The notes under the pieces are model-generated. The model saw only the letters and a list, made by a program, of their open reading frames with translations. It ran no database searches and was not told the origin of the DNA. Below, piece after piece: positions 1-8,782 of a stretch of 64,000 bases of DNA. Positions within the stretch are counted from its first letter, which is position 1, and each line of letters starts with the position of its first letter. The DNA lies in the NCBI GenBank assembly GCA_965656525.1, contig CBFHKY010000001.1, positions 124,001 through 188,000 of the forward strand. The letters run 5' to 3'. This DNA comes from Pseudomaricurvus sp965656525 (lineage in GTDB: Bacteria > Pseudomonadota > Gammaproteobacteria > Pseudomonadales > Cellvibrionaceae). Both the position numbers and the translations under genes were made by a program.

Positions 1-8
1 AAGGTCAG

Positions 9-1721
9 TTATGATGAAATTTGATACCCCAGAGCTTGCAAACTTTCTTCGGCGACCGCCAAGACGCTATCATCGGTCGTTTTATCGCTTTTCACCGCAT
101 CCAGATAATAATCCAAAGCAATCACCGTATCGGCAAAGGTTTCTAAGCGCTGTGTCAATGCTGCAGGGTATTCACCATGCAACAGTGTCTCTTCGATAAA
201 TTGAATACACCGTGCCACAATGGTTGCGGCACGTGCCAGATTTAGAATAGCCATTCCGCCGCGCACGGTTGTGAGGGTGGACGTGACGTTCTTAATATGA
301 GCCATGTCGTAGTTTGACTCAACAAAGGCACTTAACGCGCGCTTCACAAGCGCCAACCCTGCTTCCGCTTCTTGAAGCACCAGTGACTCGGCTTTAGCGA
401 GCTGAGATGAGGCGACGATTTCTCGCCTAGCTAGGGCATTGGCCTGTGTGAGTTTTTCACCAGATAGGTTCAACCATTCCATTCCTGATACTGTACTTTC
501 GACATACAGTAAAGCATCTGCAATTTCGCCCAGCTCTTCAGCAGTAGCCGATGTCCGGCTGTTATGCCAACCCTCAATTCGGGTAATTTCTTGCTTCAAT
601 GCCGTAGCAGCTGAAACTAAGCCCACCACCGCTAAAATATCAGCGACTTTTTCAAGGTGAACCGCCAAGTCAGCATAGCCGCCCAGACCTTTATCTGCTG
701 CGAGTGAAGCATTCTCAAGGATATCTTTGATCGAGCGAAGCTCATCCTGAATTACGGCTGCAACCGAACTTACCGTGTGGATGCTGGGGCCACGTAACGC
801 TTCACGTTCACGCATAAGTTCTTGGTCAGTAAACCCTGAGGGGTCTACCTGATAAGTAGACAATACCTGGCTGATCTTATGAGTAGGGTCTGTGCTCAGC
901 GCACAAATGAACAACAACTCTTTGAGCGTTTCATGAGGCGGTTTTTGATCAAATTCAGTACTAGGCTCGCATAGGACTTTTTTAATTTCTCGGTCCAACG
1001 CCATCAATAACATTTTTCGTGGTTTAGTCAGCTCCATACGGTGAGAGCGCAGTGCCATGAGCGCTGCTGAGCCAACCCACCACAATTTTGCTTTCTCACG
1101 GGAGTTCGAGAGGGTCTCTAAGCGCTCCAAAGCCCTCTCCATGATACCTAGTGCCGCTGGAACCTGCTTACCACGCAGAGCATTCAAAAGGCCCACCTGA
1201 TACATGTGCCGGAGTCTTTTTAATAGCTTAGACTGTTCAGCACTACCCAACTCGGGATGTTCTGCCCGCGCTGGGTAGTGGCATTCCATTGGAATATCAA
1301 GAAAGTAAGAATCAGGTAACAAAGGTATATTATTGGCGGCCCGCAAGTCATTAATGTAAGGGATCAACAGCGCCGGCATGACTTTTCGTGTTTGCTGAAT
1401 GTATTCTAGGTAACGCGGTAGTATAAAAAAAGCGCCCGTCAGGACTTCTAATAATTCTTCATGGCTATCACTGACTTTAGGGTCTATTAACTTGGCAGCA
1501 GTGGCAATTTCTTGCGCTAATAAGGCAGCACCGTTGAGCTGAATCAGTTGCAAGGTGCCTCGAATTTGCTCAATTGCGTCAATGCAGACTTGTAATGATT
1601 CTTGGTTGTCTGGCTCAAGAACAAATTGCTCTAGTTTGGTGGCGGCCTGCTCGATAGTGCTTACCAACTCATCACTCACTAAGGCCAGTGAGCTAATATT
1701 GACTCGATCATTCTTGAACAC
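9..1721 (-). CDS. fimL: FimL-like Hpt-fold protein (type IV pilus / cAMP signalling)
   Basis: The protein is about 570 residues and resembles FimL, which is related to the N-terminal part of the chemosensory kinase ChpA. The opening segment SLALVSDELVSTIEQAATKL and the following LEQ/QIRGTLQLIQ helices are typical of the family. In Pseudomonas FimL promotes twitching and Vfr/cAMP signalling; the same role here is inference. It is all helical, with no signal peptide or membrane segment. I prefer the GTG start at 1721 because an AAGGA lies 8 nt before it; an in-frame ATG at 1766 would add 15 residues but has no ribosome site. It stands alone, divergent from nhaB, with no pilus gene nearby. FimL homologues often lack the phosphoryl-accepting histidines of true Hpt domains; I did not check each site. 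The family call is fairly firm, the function less so. Confidence 0.78.
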   Translation of the reverse strand: MFKNDRVNISSLALVSDELVSTIEQAATKLEQFVLEPDNQESLQVCIDAIEQIRGTLQLIQLNGAALLAQEIATAAKLIDPKVSDSHEELLEVLTGAFFILPRYLEYIQQTRKVMPALLIPYINDLRAANNIPLLPDSYFLDIPMECHYPARAEHPELGSAEQSKLLKRLRHMYQVGLLNALRGKQVPAALGIMERALERLETLSNSREKAKLWWVGSAALMALRSHRMELTKPRKMLLMALDREIKKVLCEPSTEFDQKPPHETLKELLFICALSTDPTHKISQVLSTYQVDPSGFTDQELMREREALRGPSIHTVSSVAAVIQDELRSIKDILENASLAADKGLGGYADLAVHLEKVADILAVVGLVSAATALKQEITRIEGWHNSRTSATAEELGEIADALLYVESTVSGMEWLNLSGEKLTQANALARREIVASSQLAKAESLVLQEAEAGLALVKRALSAFVESNYDMAHIKNVTSTLTTVRGGMAILNLARAATIVARCIQFIEETLLHGEYPAALTQRLETFADTVIALDYYLDAVKSDKTTDDSVLAVAEESLQALGYQISS

Positions 1722-1816
1722 GAACCATTTCCTTACGAATTTATTCAAATTTAGCTCTGGGATCATGCCCAGTAAGCAACGTATTGACCACAGAATAGGT
1801 AAACCGCTGTGAAAGA

Positions 1817-1844
1817 TTTATAATCAGAAAGAGATTGATTTAAC
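1817..1844 (-). promoter_or_regulatory. Possible fimL promoter
   Basis: Read on the minus strand there is GTTAAA, 16 nt, then TATAAA. The -10 is good and the -35 poor. It lies about 95 bp before the GTG start of fimL. Confidence 0.25.
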
Positions 1845-1964
1845 CTATAATCTCAAAAAAATCATCAAATTACAGTGCAATCTTCTAAAAATGGTTGAAT
1901 TACTTCAAAACTAACGCACTTTTCGCGCTGCGAGCAATATTTTTGGCAAAAGAAGTCAAAATCA

Positions 1965-1993
1965 TTGCGACGAGCACGGGAAATTACTGTTAT
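1965..1993 (+). promoter_or_regulatory. Possible nhaB promoter
   Basis: TTGCGA, a 17-nt spacer and TGTTAT lie about 50 bp before the nhaB ATG. The match to the sigma-70 consensus is moderate. Confidence 0.3.
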
Positions 1994-2040
1994 ATAGCGT
2001 ATCGATTCTCTCATGCAGAAGCACACAAGGGTTACCCAAT

Positions 2041-3549
2041 ATGGCTAAAACGCTTTTTCAGGCTGCTGGCAGAAATTTTCTCGGCCCCGCCCCCGATTGG
2101 TATAAACAAGTTGTTGTTTGTTTTCTTATCATTAACCCGATTTTATTGTTGTTCGTTGGCCCTTTTATCACGGGCTGGGTACTTATCGGTGAGTTTATTT
2201 TTACATTGGCTATGGCGCTAAAATGCTACCCCTTACAACCGGGTGGGCTATTGGCAATTCAGGCTGCACTGCTCGGAATGACCAGTCCAGATGCCATATA
2301 CCATGAAATAGAAGGTAATCTTGAAGTTATTTTACTTTTGGTGTTCATGGTCGCGGGCATTTATTTCATGAAGGATCTTTTATTGTACCTGTTCACTAAA
2401 ATCCTTTTGAACGTACGATCTAAAATTGCCTTATCTGTTTTGTTTTCACTCGTTGCGGCTCTTTTGTCAGCCTTTTTAGACGCCCTGACAGTAACGGCTG
2501 TCTTGATAGCGGTTACTGTAGGCTTTTACTCGGTGTATCACAAGGTGGCTTCAGGAAAACAAATCCAGATTGAAGACATCCACGATCACTCTAACGATGA
2601 GGGTGTGGCGGAATTCCACCGCGAAGATTTAGACGCGTTTCGTGCTTTCCTACGCAGCCTGATCATGCACGGCGCTGTGGGAACAGCGTTAGGCGGAGTA
2701 TGTACTTTAGTGGGAGAACCTCAGAATTTATTGATCGCTCAAATTGCCGGCTGGAACTTTGTTGAATTCTTTTTGAAAATGGCCCCAATCACAATGCCAG
2801 TTCTAGTGAGCGGTATCATCACTTGTATTCTATTAGAGAAAACAAAGTTCTTAGGATATGGCGTTAATTTGCCTGAAACCGTTCGAGCAGTCTTACTTGA
2901 GTTTGCCGAGCGTGAAGACAAAAAACGAGCCAAAAAAGATGCTGCGAAATTGATTGTTCAAGGGATTGTAGCGGCAATTTTGGTCATTTCACTAGCCACA
3001 CACGCTGCCGAGGTCGGACTGATTGGCCTTTTAGTGATAGTCTTATTGACTGCGTTTAATGGCATTATTGAAGAGCATCAAATCGGTCGCGCATTTGAGG
3101 AAGCCCTACCTTTTACCGCATTATTGGTGGTGTTTTTTGCTATTGTTGCTGTCATTCACGAGCAACACTTGTTTACCCCGATCATTGACCGAGTACTCTT
3201 GTTAGATACAGACATTCAGCCCACCATGTTCTTCTTAGCCAACGGTCTGTTATCCATGATCAGCGATAATGTGTTCGTTGCTACTGTGTATATCGGAGAG
3301 ATCAAGAGCGCTCTGGACAATGGCATCATCACGCGCCAACACTTTGACCACTTGGCCGTCGCTATTAATACGGGTACGAATTTGCCCAGCGTCGCGACAC
3401 CTAACGGCCAAGCTGCATTCCTGTTCTTGTTAACCTCAGCTCTCGCACCATTGATTCGCTTGTCGTATGGGCGCATGGTACTGATGGCTTTGCCTTATAC
3501 CATCGTACTAGGAGGGGTAGGTTTATTAATGGTTAACCTGACGTTGTAA
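2041..3549 (+). CDS. nhaB: Na+/H+ antiporter NhaB
   Basis: The 502-residue inner-membrane protein matches NhaB in length (about 510) and along its whole course. The N-terminal NFLGPAPDWYKQ segment, then GEFIFTLAMALKCYPLQPGG, and the later SAFLDALTVTAVLIAV and MISDNVFVATVYIGEI stretches are family hallmarks with membrane acidic residues. It exchanges internal sodium for protons and helps salt and pH homeostasis, fitting a marine cell. A dozen or so hydrophobic segments are visible. The ATG at 2041 has AAGGG about 9 nt upstream. It is a single gene ending at a bidirectional hairpin shared with dnaQ. Confidence 0.95.
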   Translation: MAKTLFQAAGRNFLGPAPDWYKQVVVCFLIINPILLLFVGPFITGWVLIGEFIFTLAMALKCYPLQPGGLLAIQAALLGMTSPDAIYHEIEGNLEVILLLVFMVAGIYFMKDLLLYLFTKILLNVRSKIALSVLFSLVAALLSAFLDALTVTAVLIAVTVGFYSVYHKVASGKQIQIEDIHDHSNDEGVAEFHREDLDAFRAFLRSLIMHGAVGTALGGVCTLVGEPQNLLIAQIAGWNFVEFFLKMAPITMPVLVSGIITCILLEKTKFLGYGVNLPETVRAVLLEFAEREDKKRAKKDAAKLIVQGIVAAILVISLATHAAEVGLIGLLVIVLLTAFNGIIEEHQIGRAFEEALPFTALLVVFFAIVAVIHEQHLFTPIIDRVLLLDTDIQPTMFFLANGLLSMISDNVFVATVYIGEIKSALDNGIITRQHFDHLAVAINTGTNLPSVATPNGQAAFLFLLTSALAPLIRLSYGRMVLMALPYTIVLGGVGLLMVNLTL

Positions 3550-3622
3550 CTTATCCGGTTATTGCTTAGCCATCACCCTTGAGTGATTAGGTTAGCCCTG
3601 ATTAGTAAGACATCCATAATTT

Positions 3623-3646
3623 GGGGGCCTAGACTTCTAGCCCCCC
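3623..3646. terminator. Bidirectional terminator between nhaB and dnaQ
   Basis: A hairpin with arms GGGGGCCTAGA and TCTAGCCCCCC (one C-C mismatch) sits between the converging genes. A T-rich tail follows on the plus strand. Confidence 0.6.
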
Positions 3647-3665
3647 GCTCTTTGTTACTCTTTTC

Positions 3666-4373
3666 TTAGGATCGCCACAAACAGTCATCCCCTAGACTGT
3701 TGAGTCTTTGCTGATGCGCCTCTAGCTCGAGCTCTGTCGCCGTGATCACAGGCAAAGGTTTTCGGCCCATACTGACTCGCTTAATGCCCGACACATGCGC
3801 GCCCTGGCTATCGTCACTGCCATCGGCACCCAAGCCTAGGCTGGTTTGTCCGCCCGTCATGAACAAATAGACATCCGCTAGAATCTCAGCATCGAGTAAA
3901 GCACCGTGCAAATCGCGCTGTGAGTTGTCCACACCATATCGTTTACACAAGATATCTAGGTTATTTTTTTGCCCCGGATGCTTTTGCCGAGCCATGACCA
4001 AAGTGTCAATCACCGAGCATTGAGTATCCACCTTAGGCAGCTGTGGCGATAGCATGGCAAATTCATGATTGATAAAGCCAATATCAAAGGGGGCGTTATG
4101 AATAATGAGCTCAGCCCCTTTGATGAACTCAAAAAAATCATTGGCAATCTGTGCAAAGAGCGGCTTATCTTGCAGGAATTCATTAGTGATGCCGTGAACT
4201 TCCATGGCACCTTCATCCACTAGGCGTTGAGGCTGAATGTATTGGTGATAGTGACGGCCTGTTAGCTTGCGCCCGACCAATTCAACACAACCAATTTCAA
4301 TAATTCTATGGCCTTGACTGGTTTCAAGGCCGGTAGTTTCTGTATCCAGAACGATTTGTCTCATACTCAACAA
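3666..4373 (-). CDS. dnaQ: DNA polymerase III epsilon subunit (3'-5' proofreading exonuclease)
   Basis: This is the proofreading exonuclease of the replicative polymerase, 235 residues (E. coli 243). The DEDDh active site is complete: D10 and E12 in LDTETTG (Exo I), D97 in HNAPFDIGF (Exo II), and H156 with D161 in LHGALLDAE (Exo III). A C-terminal tail that should bind the alpha subunit follows a short linker. ATG codons at 4373 and 4364 are both possible; the second gives MRQIVLD, as in relatives. It lies 85 bp downstream of rnhA on the same strand. In E. coli these two genes are divergent, whereas the co-directional order here is the one I associate with Pseudomonas. Confidence 0.95.
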   Translation of the reverse strand: MLSMRQIVLDTETTGLETSQGHRIIEIGCVELVGRKLTGRHYHQYIQPQRLVDEGAMEVHGITNEFLQDKPLFAQIANDFFEFIKGAELIIHNAPFDIGFINHEFAMLSPQLPKVDTQCSVIDTLVMARQKHPGQKNNLDILCKRYGVDNSQRDLHGALLDAEILADVYLFMTGGQTSLGLGADGSDDSQGAHVSGIKRVSMGRKPLPVITATELELEAHQQRLNSLGDDCLWRS

Positions 4374-4458
4374 CTCTGATGTGGTGTCTAACGTGGCTTT
4401 TGAAGTTAGCTTAACTTGTGACAGCCCACTTGGGTTTCAAATCAATGGGAGGAATATA

Positions 4459-4893
4459 TTATTTGAGCCTGTCGATACCTTGGTTAGCTAACTGGTCGGC
4501 CATTTCGTTTTCCCTGTGGCCGCTGTGCCCTTTCACCCAGAACCATTTGACGGTATGTCTTGCCACCTGCTGATCCAGCTCTCGCCATAGGTCGTCATTT
4601 TTCACTGGTTTTTTAGCCGATGTTTTCCAGCCATTTTTCTTCCAGCCATGTAGCCATTGAGTAATGCCCTGCCTGACATATTGTGAATCAGTTGTCAGCG
4701 ATACGTCGCAGGGTTCTTTCAGTGCTTTTAACCCCTCAATCGCGGCCATCAACTCCATGCGGTTGTTTGTTGTGTGCTTTTCTCCCCCGCATAATCCTTT
4801 CTCTGTATCACTAAAGCGTAACAGTACGCCCCATCCACCTGGCCCCGGATTGCCTTTGCAAGCGCCATCGGTAAATAATTCAACGTGCTTCAC
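4459..4893 (-). CDS. rnhA: Ribonuclease HI
   Basis: RNase HI of 144 residues cleaves the RNA strand of RNA-DNA hybrids, removing primers and R-loops. The active site is intact: D9 in FTDGACKGNPG, E47 in RMELMAA, D69 in TTDSQYV, H123 in KGHSGH and D133 in MADQLA. The basic handle region (WKKNGWKTSAKKPVK) is present, so it is the E. coli-like type. It sits between the methyltransferase gene (66 bp upstream) and dnaQ (85 bp downstream), probably in one transcript. Confidence 0.96.
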   Translation of the reverse strand: MKHVELFTDGACKGNPGPGGWGVLLRFSDTEKGLCGGEKHTTNNRMELMAAIEGLKALKEPCDVSLTTDSQYVRQGITQWLHGWKKNGWKTSAKKPVKNDDLWRELDQQVARHTVKWFWVKGHSGHRENEMADQLANQGIDRLK

Positions 4894-4959
4894 GTATACC
4901 TCATTGTTTTTGTGTTTGGATTAACTAACAGCCCCATCATTGACAATAGCAGCCGTTAA

Positions 4960-5799
4960 TTAGGTTGATTTGTGTGACTGCTTGGCGGCAGTTGCTGGTC
5001 TTTTTAAGGGTTTAGGCATGCGCGCACTCGGCTCCCCTATAATCAAACCAACAGGCCTCAGACTTTTCCATACGGGCTTACTGGGGATCACTGCAGCATG
5101 TTCTTTACGCGCGACAATCAAATAGTAGCCGCCCCACGGCAGTTTTAAAGAGTCACCTATCCGATCAAGAAAGCGGAGTCGCTTTAATATGCCTGACTTA
5201 TTAATGGGCAGACCATAAAAACCGTCCAGTTTTAAAGTGGGCTCGCAATCTAATAATTGTAACCAGTCCATTACACGACCGGCACGCAATGATCGCCTGC
5301 ACCAAAAGTCACCCGCCGTAATCCATTGCGCGCACAGCTTGTATAACCCTTGTAGGCTCCAAGGATTGAACCCAATAATAATCATGTGGCCGTGCGGCAC
5401 CAACACACGACTTGATTCACGCAAAATCTGATGTGGGTTCGGACTGAACTCTAAAACATGATGCAACAATACGGTATCTATGCTTTCTGAGGGTAATGGT
5501 AAGTGCTCAAACTCACAAACCCCTTGCGCCTTTAGATTACTGCTGGGAGACAATTTAAAGCGATGATTAATTGGGCTGCTGTCCGTGAGACTCTGAGAGC
5601 AAAAGCAACTCATTTCTAATAAATGATAGCCAAAAACTTCTTGTAAAAGCTTGTCTAACTGTTGTTGCTGTGCACCGATAATTGATGCGCCTATAGCTGT
5701 TTTCGGCCAATCCTGCAAAGCCTCCATGGTCTCACCAAGATGGCGCGGACCGTGTCTATGTTCAGCCCAACGCTGCAATTGAGACAAGAGTTTAAACAT
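4960..5799 (-). CDS. Class I SAM-dependent methyltransferase beside rnhA
   Basis: This 279-residue cytosolic protein belongs to the methyltransferase family that sits between gloB and rnhA in many gammaproteobacteria. A Methyltransf_11-like core is visible: FEHLPLPSESIDTVLLHHVLEF, then PHGHMIIIGFNPWSLQG. The glycine-rich SAM loop is unusually degenerate, the corresponding region being YHLLEMSCFCSQ, so catalysis should not be taken for granted. The substrate is unknown. The ATG at 5799 is preferred because AGAGG lies 7 nt before it; an in-frame upstream ATG at 5835 would add 12 residues. It is divergent from gloB. Confidence 0.8.
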   Translation of the reverse strand: MFKLLSQLQRWAEHRHGPRHLGETMEALQDWPKTAIGASIIGAQQQQLDKLLQEVFGYHLLEMSCFCSQSLTDSSPINHRFKLSPSSNLKAQGVCEFEHLPLPSESIDTVLLHHVLEFSPNPHQILRESSRVLVPHGHMIIIGFNPWSLQGLYKLCAQWITAGDFWCRRSLRAGRVMDWLQLLDCEPTLKLDGFYGLPINKSGILKRLRFLDRIGDSLKLPWGGYYLIVARKEHAAVIPSKPVWKSLRPVGLIIGEPSARMPKPLKRPATAAKQSHKST

Positions 5800-5955
5800 G
5801 GTGGTGCCTCTATCAGGAAGTGTAGGGCCAGGCAAATAAGAACCAGCGAGCGTTTGAGCCAGAACGAATCAAGCCGCCAATCGTGATGGCCATGCAGTCT
5901 GCTTTAGATTTCGCTATTATGCCCACATGGCTCGCAAACCTCTAGGTGGATAAAT

Positions 5956-6732
5956 ATGCTGAAAATTCTCTCAGTCCCTGCTTTTAGCGACAATTATATT
6001 TGGTTATTTCATGCTGAATCGTCAAATGCTGCTTACGTCGTGGACCCAGGCGATGCAACACCCGTTAAGAAAGCACTCACTGATCGCGGGCTAACTTTAG
6101 CCGGTATTTTGCTGACCCACCATCATATGGATCATATTGGCGGGGTCAACGAGCTTCTCGATCAATATGATGTCCCCGTTTACGGCCCGTCTTCTCCCAA
6201 TATCCCACAAGTCACCCATACGTTAGACGATGGTGATGTTTTGTCCTTAGAGCAAGCAGGTTCAGACTTTGAAGTTATCGCGGTACCGGGGCACACGCTG
6301 GATCATATAGCGTATTTTTCGGCCCCTGAAAAAGTACTGTTCTCAGGGGACACCCTATTCGCCGGTGGCTGTGGGCGCATGTTTGAAGGTAATCCGCATC
6401 AAATGCACAGCTCTCTAAGCCGTTTAAGCGATTTACCCAATGACACACTTGTCTATTGTGCCCACGAGTACACTCAAGCTAATTTGCGTTTTGCTCTTGC
6501 TGTAGAACCTAACAGCATCGCGATTCAGCAACGTATGGATGATGTTGTGGCTTTAAGGGCCGAAGGCCGTATAACCATCCCCAGCAAGCTGGGTCTGGAA
6601 AAGCAAACAAATCCATTTCTTCGCTGCTCTGAGGCAGATGTTATGGCTGCTGCATCGCAAAAAGAGGATATTCAAGTTCAGCGACCTGAGGATGTTTTTG
6701 CAACAATCAGGCAATGGAAAGATAACTTTTAA
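5956..6732 (+). CDS. gloB: Hydroxyacylglutathione hydrolase (glyoxalase II)
   Basis: Glyoxalase II hydrolyses S-lactoylglutathione to lactate and glutathione, the second step of methylglyoxal detoxification. The 258-residue protein has the metallo-beta-lactamase zinc motif THHHMDH (H55, H57, D59, H60), then VPGHTLDH, FSGDTLFAGGCGR and CAHEYTQAN for the remaining metal ligands. The C-terminal HAGH domain ends in NPFLR and RQWKD. AGGTGG precedes the ATG by 6 nt. It is divergent from the methyltransferase gene and 116 bp upstream of mltD. Confidence 0.96.
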   Translation: MLKILSVPAFSDNYIWLFHAESSNAAYVVDPGDATPVKKALTDRGLTLAGILLTHHHMDHIGGVNELLDQYDVPVYGPSSPNIPQVTHTLDDGDVLSLEQAGSDFEVIAVPGHTLDHIAYFSAPEKVLFSGDTLFAGGCGRMFEGNPHQMHSSLSRLSDLPNDTLVYCAHEYTQANLRFALAVEPNSIAIQQRMDDVVALRAEGRITIPSKLGLEKQTNPFLRCSEADVMAAASQKEDIQVQRPEDVFATIRQWKDNF

Positions 6733-6848
6733 CCTTTCGTCGCAATTGCCTTCATTCACAGCGGTCTATGTAACTCAGCGTTGACCGCAACATATCTGCC
6801 ACATACAATCAGCGCATTAAACTCCTGAAAAATCAATGATCTGGTTGT

Positions 6849-8462
6849 ATGTTGAATCGATTTAGCCTTGCTGTACTCACGAGCACCCTACTTTTCTTGG
6901 CGGGTTGCAATCAAACCGCTCCTATCAAAAAACAAGAGCCTGCTTCAACTACTAAGCCAGTAGCTCTGAACCTTGACCGCGAGACCATTGATAAGCTTTG
7001 CACGTTGAATATTAGTAAAGCTTACGCAGGCCCTGAATTCATGGATGTGTTCGATCGCATGAGAGCGGGCTACCAATTAACTCTCAGTGACAATAAAAGA
7101 GTACAAAAGCACTTCGATTGGTACAAAAAGCACCCAGAGTATATTGCTCGTGTTGCAGAGCGCTCTAGACCGTTTATGCATTACATTGTCTCTGAATTAG
7201 AGAAGCGCAATATGCCGATGGAATTGGCGCTACTACCAATCGTTGAAAGTGCCTTTGATCCGTTTGCATACTCCCATGGTCGCGCATCGGGCATGTGGCA
7301 GTTTATCCCAGGTACCGGGTTGCAATACGGACTGAAACAAAATTGGTGGTATGACGGCCGCCGTGACCCAATGGCCGCAACCGATGCTGCGCTGGATTTT
7401 TTATCGGACTTGCACCGCCAGATGAATGGCGATTGGCTGCTCGCATTGGCGTCCTACAACACCGGGCCTGGTAACGTACGCAAAGCTCAACGCCGCAACC
7501 AGAGGAAGGGGTTAGGCCAAGACTATTGGTCACTCGACTTGCCTCGTGAAACCGAAGCCTATGTACCGCAACTTATCGCACTGGCTAAACTCTTTATTGA
7601 TCCCGTCACTCATCAACTGACTATCCCCAGCATTCCCAATACGCCTTTTTTCGAGGCCGTTGATACCGGCGTTCAAATTGATTTAGCACAGGCTGCCAAC
7701 TTAGCAGGCTTGAGCCTTGAAGAACTTTATAAGCTGAATGCAGGATTCAACCGCTGGGCGACAGACCCTCAAGGCCCTCACCGCCTCTTAGTGCCTGTTG
7801 ATAAGGTTGCTGAGTTCCGTCAGGCGTTGGCTCTTCTACCTGCGGATGAACGTGTTACTTGGGAGCGCTACCGAGTGAAGTCTGGCGATTCGTTAATATT
7901 GATTGCCAAACATTTTCATACCACTGTGGATGTTATCAAGACACATAATAAGATCAGCACAAATATGATTAAAATTGGTCAGACGTTGTTGATCCCAACC
8001 GCCAGTCAGCACACATCAAAGTATTCTCTCAGCGCCTCCCAGAGACTTAAGCAGACACAACAAAAATCCACGGGCGCTCAGGGCAGCAAAAAAGTTAATT
8101 ACCTAGTGCAGTCTGGAGACTCTTTTTGGAGTATTGCTAAAAAGTATAAAGTTCGCGTAAGCAAATTGGCCAAATGGAATGGGATGGCCCCCAAAGACAC
8201 ACTCAAAAAAGGCCAACGTTTGGTAATCTGGAGTAATGAGGGTGATAAAATCAACACTGCTGTTGCTACAGACACCTCCGCAAACGCCGTCATACGTAAA
8301 GTTGCTTATCGTGTAAGACAAGGTGACTCTCTTGCGCGAATTGCGGGTAAGTTCAATTTATCGGTCAACGATATCAAACGTTGGAATACGGTAAATGAAA
8401 AGGCCTACATTCATCCGGGCCAGTCGCTCACCCTGTTTGTGGATGTCACTCGGGTGCGTTAA
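6849..8462 (+). CDS. mltD: Membrane-bound lytic murein transglycosylase D, three LysM repeats
   Basis: This 537-residue lipoprotein should cleave peptidoglycan glycan strands. The signal peptide ends in the lipobox LAGC (lipidated C20), followed by N at +2, consistent with the outer membrane. The family-1 SLT domain has the catalytic glutamate E133 in PIVESAFDP, then GRASGMWQFIPGTG and SYNTGPGNV. Three LysM peptidoglycan-binding repeats start near residues 340, 418 and 487, each with a SGDS or QGDS core; E. coli MltD has two. The start has no clear ribosome site. The gloB-mltD pairing is common in this group. Confidence 0.93.
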   Translation: MLNRFSLAVLTSTLLFLAGCNQTAPIKKQEPASTTKPVALNLDRETIDKLCTLNISKAYAGPEFMDVFDRMRAGYQLTLSDNKRVQKHFDWYKKHPEYIARVAERSRPFMHYIVSELEKRNMPMELALLPIVESAFDPFAYSHGRASGMWQFIPGTGLQYGLKQNWWYDGRRDPMAATDAALDFLSDLHRQMNGDWLLALASYNTGPGNVRKAQRRNQRKGLGQDYWSLDLPRETEAYVPQLIALAKLFIDPVTHQLTIPSIPNTPFFEAVDTGVQIDLAQAANLAGLSLEELYKLNAGFNRWATDPQGPHRLLVPVDKVAEFRQALALLPADERVTWERYRVKSGDSLILIAKHFHTTVDVIKTHNKISTNMIKIGQTLLIPTASQHTSKYSLSASQRLKQTQQKSTGAQGSKKVNYLVQSGDSFWSIAKKYKVRVSKLAKWNGMAPKDTLKKGQRLVIWSNEGDKINTAVATDTSANAVIRKVAYRVRQGDSLARIAGKFNLSVNDIKRWNTVNEKAYIHPGQSLTLFVDVTRVR

Positions 8463-8513
8463 TCGTGAATGATTCACGGTCCAGTCTTTTTAAAATAGCG
8501 TTACACTGAGCCA

Positions 8514-8643
8514 AGTAACTGCACCTGTCCTTTGGCAGGTGAAGCCCCACCTCATGCCGCTTGTCTTCAGACTTTTAGTTACCTCAACCCGTGGGTTTGC
8601 GGGACTCTTTAACCGTGGCATCCACTTCACAGCCACGCTTTTT
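8514..8643 (+). ncRNA. Candidate small RNA upstream of yejA
   Basis: This is a prediction only. A TACACT -10-like hexamer at 8502-8507 could start a transcript near 8514. It would carry a 5' hairpin (8522-8541) and end at a rho-independent terminator (8614-8643), giving about 130 nt without an open frame. It does not resemble 6S, Spot 42 or CsrB-type RNAs as far as I can tell. The alternative is a long mltD 3' UTR. Confidence 0.25.
8614..8643 (+). terminator. Rho-independent terminator downstream of mltD / candidate sRNA
   Basis: Perfect 6-bp stem CGTGGC / GCCACG with a 12-nt loop, followed directly by CTTTTT on the plus strand. Confidence 0.55.
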
Positions 8644-8782
8644 CAGTGCAGACTGTTCACACAGTGCATGGCGTAACACATTGAAATTCAGGAACAAATC
8701 AGGCTTGGAATTTAGGGAATAAATTCGTACTCTACAAGTCTAATCCGTGTAACATCACCAATCTAAACAACGGGCAAGCATC

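Larger units (their letters stand above)
1722..2040. other. Divergent intergenic region fimL / nhaB
   Basis: This 319-bp AT-rich stretch separates two divergent genes and should hold both promoters. I see only weak hexamers (entered separately), no strong hairpin and no convincing small gene. Confidence 0.6.
8463..8782. other. 320-bp intergenic region with several hairpins
   Basis: No gene is seen between mltD and yejA. Present are a hairpin at 8522-8541 (CACCTGTC / GGCAGGTG), a terminator-like hairpin at 8614-8643, and a further inverted repeat at 8647-8668. No strong promoter for yejA is evident. Confidence 0.5.

Noticed and set aside
1722..1766. Longer fimL start at 1766
   Set aside because: No ribosome site precedes that ATG, whereas the internal GTG has AAGGA at ideal spacing and fits the family's length.
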